From: Lathyrus oleraceus
Lineage: Eukaryota > Streptophyta > Magnoliopsida > Fabales > Fabaceae
DNA length: 64,000 nucleotides
Assembly: GCF_024323335.1 (NCBI RefSeq)
Contig: NC_066580.1
Span: forward strand, 254,672,977-254,736,976
Reading direction: 5' to 3'
How positions within the stretch are numbered: position 1 is the stretch's first letter; each line of letters starts with the position of its first letter. Below the pieces are notes generated by a model. The model was not told the origin of the DNA and did not search any database. It saw nothing but the letters and a program-made list of their open reading frames with translations. The position numbers were made by a program, and so were the translations under genes. This document shows positions 58,430 through 64,000 of this stretch, in pieces.

Positions 58430-61400
58430 GTTGATTCTAAAACCCATTGAACATAATGATCCAACGCCATCTCCCAATTTTGAGTTCCCTGTATTTGAGG
58501 CAGAGGAAGATGATGTTGAAGAGATTCCTGATGAGATTACCCGTCTCCTTGAGCACGAGAAGAAAATCATTCAGCCGCATCTCGAAGATCTGGAAACAGT
58601 CAACTTGGGGTCTGAGGATTGTGTTCGTATGGTGAAGATTGGGGCACTTCTTGAAGAGTCTGTCAAGAAGGGGTTGACCAGTTTGCTACGAGAATATTCC
58701 GATATCTTTGCTTGGTCATATGAAGACATGCCGGGTCTAGATACAGATATTGTGCAACATTTCCTGCCTTTGAAGCCTGAGTGCGTGCCTGTGAAGCAGA
58801 AGCTCAGAAGAACTCATCCAGATATGGCAGTGAAGATCAAAGAGGAAGTTCAGAAGCAAATTGATGCGGGGTTTCTGGTGACTTCTACATATCCTCAATG
58901 GGTGGCCAACATTGTGCCTGTGCCTAAGAAGGACGGAAAAGTCCGTATGTGTGTTGATTACATAGATTTGAATAAAGCTAGTCCAAAAGATGATTTTCCT
59001 TTACCACGCATTGATATGTTGGTAGACAATACAGCTAAATTCAAAGTCTTTTATGGACGGATTTTCCGGATATAATCAAATCAAGATGGCACCCGAGGAT
59101 ATGGAGAAGATAACATTCATCACACCTTGGGGAACATTCTGTTATCGAGTGATGCCCTTCGGTTTGAAGAACGCCGGAGCCACGTATCAACGAGCTATGA
59201 CTACCTTGTTTCATGATATGATGCACAAGGAGATAGAGGTCTATGTTGATGATATGATTGCTAAGTCCCGAACAGGAGTTGAACATGTTGAGCATTTGTT
59301 GAAGCTTTTTCAGCGTCTGAGGAAGTTTAGGCTTCGTCTGAATCCGAACAAATGTACATTTGGAGTCCGTTCCGGCAAGTTGTTGGGTTTTGTTGTTAGC
59401 GAGAGAGGTATTGAAGTTGATCCTGCAAAGGTCAAAGCAATACAAGAGATGCCTGCACCCAAAACTGAGAAGCAAGTCCGAGGTTTTCTTGGTCGCTTGA
59501 ACTACATTTCCAGATTTATATCCCACATGACTGCCACATGTGCGCCGATATTCAAGCTCCTTCGGAAAGATCAGTCTCATGATTGGACCGAGGATTGCCA
59601 GAAAGCTTTCGACAGTATCAAAGAGTATCTGTCTGAACCTCTGATCTTGTCTCCGCCTGTAGAAGGAAGACCTCTGATTATGTATTTGACTGTTCTTGAA
59701 GACTCGATGGGTTGTGTACTCGGTCAACAAGATGAATCAGGGAAGAAAGAATCTGCTATCTACTACCTCAGTAAGAAGTTTACTGATTGTGAGGCTCGAT
59801 ACTCTATGCTTGAGAGGACGTGATGTGCTTTGGCTTGGGCTGCTAAGCGTTTGCGTCAGTACATGATAAATCATACAACTTGGTTGATATCCAGAATGGA
59901 TCCAATCAAGTACATCTTCGAGAAGCCTGCTTTAACCGGGAGGATTGCCCGTTGGCAGATGTTGTTGTCTAAGTATGATATCGAGTATCGAGCTCAGAAA
60001 GCTATCAAAGGTAGTATCTTGGCTGACCATTTAGCGCACCAGCCGATTGAAGATCATCAGTTTGTTCAGTACGACTTCCCAGATGAGGAGATTCTGTATT
60101 TGAAAATGAAAGATTGTGATGAGCCTACACTGGATGAAGGTCCGAAACCTGGTTCCAGATGGACGATGGTGTTTGATGGCGCTGTGAATCAGTATGGAAA
60201 TGGAATTGGGGCAGTAATCATCACTCCCCATGGTACGCATATTCCGTTTACAGCAAGGCTAACTTTCAAATGCACAAATAATATGGCTGAGTACGAAGCC
60301 TGTATTATGGGATTGGAAGAATGTATTGATTTGAGGATCAAGCATCTTGACGTGTATGGTGATTCGGCCCTAGTTGTTAATCAGATCAAGGGTGAATGGG
60401 AGACGAATCAGCCTGGTCTCATTCCGTATAGAGATTATGCGAGGAGGATTTCAACATTCTTTACTGAAGTTGACTTTCATCATATTCCTCGAGAGGATAA
60501 TCGGATGGTCGATGCTCTTGCTACGCTTGCTTTAATGATTGTGGTCAAGTATTGGAACGAAGTTCCCAACATTGCTGTGATGCGCTTGGATAGACCAACT
60601 CACGTGTTTGCAGTGGAAGAAGTGAATGATGACAAGCCTTGGTATTTTGATGTCAAGAATTTCCTCCAGAACCAGGTCTACCCGCCTGGAGCATCTGTGA
60701 AAGATAGGAAAACTTTGAGAAGGTTGTCAGGCAGTTTCTACCTCAGTGGTGAAGTGCTGTATAAGAGAAATTTTGACATGGTTTTGTTCAGATGCGTGGA
60801 TAGACACGAAGCAAACCTGTTGATGACTGAGGTCCATGGGGGTTCGTTTGGTACTCATTCCAATGGACATGCCATGGCTAGAAAGATGTTGAGAGCAGGC
60901 TACTATTGGCTGACAATGGAGTCTGACTGCTGCAAATATGTGAAGAAATGCCACAAGTGTCAGATTTATGCGGATAAGATTCATATTCCTCCGACACTTC
61001 TGAATGTGATTTCATCACCATGGCCTTTCTCTATTTGGGGAATTGACATGATTGGCATGATTGAACCGAAGGCGTCCAATGGACACAGGTTTATTCTCGT
61101 ATGAATTGATTACTTCACCAAATGGGTTGAAGCCGCTTCGTACGGGAATATGACCAGGCAGGTGGTCGTGAAGTTTATCAAGAATCAGCTGATTTGCCGT
61201 TATGGTGTGCCAGATAAGATCATTACTGATAATGGATCTAATCTCAATAATAAGATGATGGATGAGTTGTACGCTGAATTCAAGATTGCACACCATAATT
61301 CTTCTCCCTACAGACCTAAGATGAATGGGGTTGTTGAAGCTGCTAATAAGAATATCAAGAAGATTATCCAGAAGATGACAGTTACGTACAAAGATTGGCA

Positions 61401-61887
61401 TGAGATGATGCCATTTGCTTTGCATGGATATCGTACATCTGTCCGCACTTCAACAGGGGCAACCCCTTTCTCTCTTGTTTATGGCATGGAGGTTGTTCTC
61501 CCAGTAGAGGTGGAGATCCCATAAATGAGAGTCTTGATGGAAGCCAAGTTGACTGATGCTGAATGGATTCAGAGTCGTTATGACCAGTTGAATTTGATTG
61601 AAGAGAAGCGATTGACTGCCATGTGCCGTGGTCAGTTGTATCAGCAGAGGATGAAGAAAGCATTTGATAAGAAGGTCAAGCCTCGGGTGTTCCGAGAAGG
61701 TGACCTCGTGCTCAAGAAAGTCTTGTCTTTCGCGCCCGATTCCAGGGGCAAGTGGACTCCAAACTATGAGGGTCCATATGTTGTTAAGAGAGCCTTTTCA
61801 GGCGGAGCTTTGATGCTTACAACAATGGATGGGGAGGATTTCACTCATCCTGTGAATTCAGATGCAGTCAAGAAATACTTTGCCTAA
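58430..61887 (+). pseudogene. Ogre RT-RNase H-integrase (element D), damaged
   Basis: Domains in order: linker (PNFEFPVFEAEED), RT (VRMCVDYIDLNKASPKDDFPLPR, MDGFSGYNQIKM, VMPFGLKNAGATYQR, YVDD at 59242-59253), RNase H (Asp 60175 in FDGA, Glu 60289 in MAEYEA, Asp 60361 in YGDSA), integrase H2C2 zinc domain (HEANLLM..GTHSNGH..CHKCQIY), core Asp 61045, Asp 61228, Glu 61336 (DX35E), C-terminal domain ending AVKKYFA. Damage: a frameshift near 59045 just before the FMDGFSGYNQI motif, TGA 59821-59823, TGA 61102-61104 and TAA 61522-61524. All catalytic residues listed are intact, so decay is recent or mild. Confidence 0.92.
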
Positions 61888-61917
61888 AAAAAGTATAAAG
61901 AAAAACAGAATAGCTCG

Positions 61918-62074
61918 CTAAGTTGAAAACCCGAAAGGGCGGCTTAGGCAAAAATGAGCGTCTCGGTGGAGAACCCGAAAAGGTGATCCAGGCAAAAGTT
62001 AGAGACATAAAAAAAAAGAGAATATTTGTATCCCGCTAGATTGAGTACCTCACCCTGGGGCAATCTAGGCAAAA
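61918..62074 (+). other. Post-integrase tandem hairpin array (element D)
   Basis: Three stem-loops: CTAAGTTG/CGGCTTAG (61918-61925, 61940-61947) with inner CCC-GAAA-GGG; TGGA/TCCA (61967-61970, 61987-61990) with inner ACC/GGT separated by tandem GA mismatches; CTAGATTG/CAATCTAG (62036-62043, 62061-62068). Each is followed by GGCAAAA. The first two correspond to the last two of element C. Confidence 0.75.
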
Positions 62075-62559
62075 ATTAGGGATTTGGCAAGTAACTGCAT
62101 CCGGATAAGACTTTCTGTTCCACAACCGTCTTTTCGTCAGAGATTCTCGATTCGTCGTCAGCTGAAGCTTCGAATACATCGAGATTCAAATTGGTAGAGA
62201 AAGGATCATTATGTTCAATGTAGCCCTCTTCCAATATATATCACTGATTTCAAATTTGTACAGATCTATGGAGTCTTGCCATTTGCAGGCTACCATTCCA
62301 TCAAATCAATTTGGGCTTTTATCCAATTATTTGCATTCTTATTTGTTTCAATTCAACAAATGTTTTGCATGTTTTAATTGATAAAATGTCATTATTTTAA
62401 ACAAATAAAAATTTTCAAATTGTTGTTTTAAACAAAGTGAACGTTCACAATGATGAAAGGATACTTAAGAATCTCTCAGTGCTCTCCCAAGGGTGGCATA
62501 ATTTCCAACAGGTAAGACATTTGTTCATATTCCTGGTTTGGCTGTATCCTCTTTATCCT
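62075..62559 (+). other. 3' UTR of element D, proximal part
   Basis: No gene and no clear repeat. AT-rich from 62330 to 62430. Confidence 0.45.
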
Positions 62560-64000
62560 GCTTTGTTGTTGGGGTTGTTCCCCAAGCAGAGTTGTTGTTG
62601 GGGTGTTGCCCAAGCAGAGTGCTTGTTGAAGACTTCGTTTTCTTCTCCAGCAATTTTATCTCCCCAGCATGGGTGTTTTCCTTTTGGAAGATTCGGTAGT
62701 TGTTGGTTTGAGACCCCGGTACCCCGTCTCTCTCCCTAGTGCAGTTGCCAGAGCGGAGTTGTTGCTTCTCTCCTCAGCTTGGTTGCTTTCTTTTTGAAAA
62801 TTCAGTGGTTGGTGGAGTGATATCCCGGTACTTTACCACTTTCCTCAGCGCAGTCGCCTGCAGAGTTGTTGATATGATATACTGCATTTTGTGCTATATT
62901 TCCCCATCAGAGCGTTTAGCCTTCAGCAGAGTAGTGATTATTTTCCTCCCCAGCAGTTGTTGATGTTGTTTTTGGAAGGTGTAGCATTCAGTGGTTGATC
63001 CCCCAGCTCTCCTCCATATCCCCAGTGGGTTCCTCAGTGGATTCCCTGGCCGCCAGTAGATCTGTGGTATGTTGGACTGTATTTATGCAAAATCCCCAAA
63101 AGAGTGGTATCCCCTCAGAGTCTCCGCCAGAGCTCGTATCCTCGACAGGGTTGCTTTTGTGGCAGTTTCTGCTTGTTGAAACCTCTGTTTCCCCAGTAGG
63201 GTCGGTTGGTGGTCTAGCATCCAGAGATTTGGTTGATTTCCTGATTTGCTTTTGATCCTCAGTAGAGTGGCTTGTTGCAGAATCTACTTGTGTGATCTGT
63301 TTTTCCTTCAGTGGGTGTATCCCCGATGGAGTGGCTACTTGTGTTTTCCCAGTAGAGTTACTTGTGCAATTAGATTCTACATGGATGATCTGTTCTCCCT
63401 TTGTGGGTTGTTACCCAGTGGAGTTATGTGGAGTTGCTTTCATAGCAGTTCTCGCTTGTGCAATGAACTTTTGATACTGAGGATTCCCCGCAGATATCTC
63501 GGGATTTCTCCTTTTCCCCAACAGATTTGTCTTTGTGGCTGTTTATGCCTGTTGTGACTTTTTGTGCCCCAGTTGGGTTGATTGCTGATCCATCACTCAG
63601 AGATTTTGTGATATCTCTGACCTCTTTTGCCTCCCCGCAGATCTTTGCTCTTTAGCATTGAAGATCTCCGGTAGATTGGCTTTCCAGTTGGATTCTTTGG
63701 TTTTCCCCTGGAAGTGTAGTACCGGGCGTTTGATTCCTGGACCTTGTTTGTGTTAGATATGTCTGTTTTGTCAGCATTCATCAAACATAAATTACGCATA
63801 TTCATGCATACTCATAAACATTTAGATATTCATGTTGCATTTTTTGCCATATATCTTTTGTTTGTTGTTCCCTGCTGTGGTAATATAGATCTCCAATAGA
63901 TCTTCCCAAGCAGATGTCGGGTGTTTAATCTCTCAATATAGAGTCAGCCCCATAAGCAGAAAGTGTCTGTCTTTCCTTCTGCAGTTCCCCATCGAGATAT
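62560..64000 (+). repeat. CCCCAG motif array in 3' UTR (element D)
   Basis: Dispersed copies such as 'ttccccaagcagagttg' (62578), 'ctccccagcagttg' (62947), 'atatccccagtggg' (63017) and TCCCCAGTAGGGTCG (63190-63204, 13 of 15 to the PBS complement). The tract runs to the window end. Open frames in it (for example 62437-62739 and 63246-63557) are Pro/Leu/Cys/Phe-rich by composition and not supported as genes. Confidence 0.7.

Noticed and set aside
62437..63557. Several frames in the element D 3' UTR
   Set aside because: Composition of a CCCCAG-rich, CT-rich non-coding tract; not conserved in element C.
1..64000. CRISPR arrays, bacterial operons, rRNA genes
   Set aside because: Repeat spacing, AT-rich plant-type LTRs and eukaryotic intron signals exclude them; none were seen.

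Overview
The window is plant nuclear DNA with no host gene that I can support. It is a nest of Ty3/gypsy LTR retrotransposons of the Ogre type (Tat clade). The evidence is LTRs of 4.7-4.9 kb starting TGTAAGACC and ending CGCTACA, a TGGCGACTC... primer-binding site, an extra ORF1 before gag, an intron between protease and reverse transcriptase, and a minisatellite-bearing 3' UTR. That combination is characteristic of Fabeae legumes (Pisum, Vicia, Lathyrus, Lens). I cannot name the species.

Layout. Element A (+): 5' LTR 1-4377 (its start lies outside the window), PBS, a solo LTR (4452-9175, perfect ATTTG target duplication) inserted 74 bp into the internal region, then leader, broken ORF1 and broken gag up to about 13062. 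Next come a reverse-oriented LTR piece (13065-16876), a 3.3-kb stretch I cannot assign (16877-20210) and a second reverse LTR (20211-24312). That LTR is interrupted by element B (-): 3' LTR 24313-28976, polypurine tract, 3' UTR with a roughly 105-bp minisatellite split by another solo LTR (29824-34686), the first part of RT, the intron, gag-protease and ORF1 to about 41133. B has lost most of pol. At about 41134 the orientation flips into element C (+): integrase, 3' UTR with a 39-bp minisatellite split by a 1375-bp solo LTR that looks Ty1/copia-like (44817-46191, perfect GTGGT duplication), polypurine tract and the first 836 bp of its 3' LTR. Element D (+) inserted there: complete 5' LTR 47219-52104, PBS, ORF1, gag-protease, intron, RT-RNase H-integrase and 3' UTR, continuing past the window end.

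All coding regions are damaged by a few stops or frameshifts, so no copy here looks autonomous, but D is close to complete. In the family, ORF1, Gag, protease, RT/RNase H and integrase together make and integrate the DNA copy. The ORF1 role is unknown. The intron carries a stop codon within its 5' splice site, so unspliced RNA would give Gag-protease and spliced RNA would give the full polyprotein.

The most interesting signals are non-coding. (1) A tandem array of small hairpins follows the integrase stop in both C and D; the stems differ but always pair, and each is followed by GGCAAAA. (2) Many copies of a motif close to TCCCCAGYAGAGTYG, the reverse complement of the PBS, occur in the otherwise dissimilar 3' UTRs of B, C and D. 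(3) A hairpin 25-27 nt inside the intron is conserved in B and D. (4) A leader hairpin precedes ORF1 in A and D. I do not know of descriptions of these, and I could not search.
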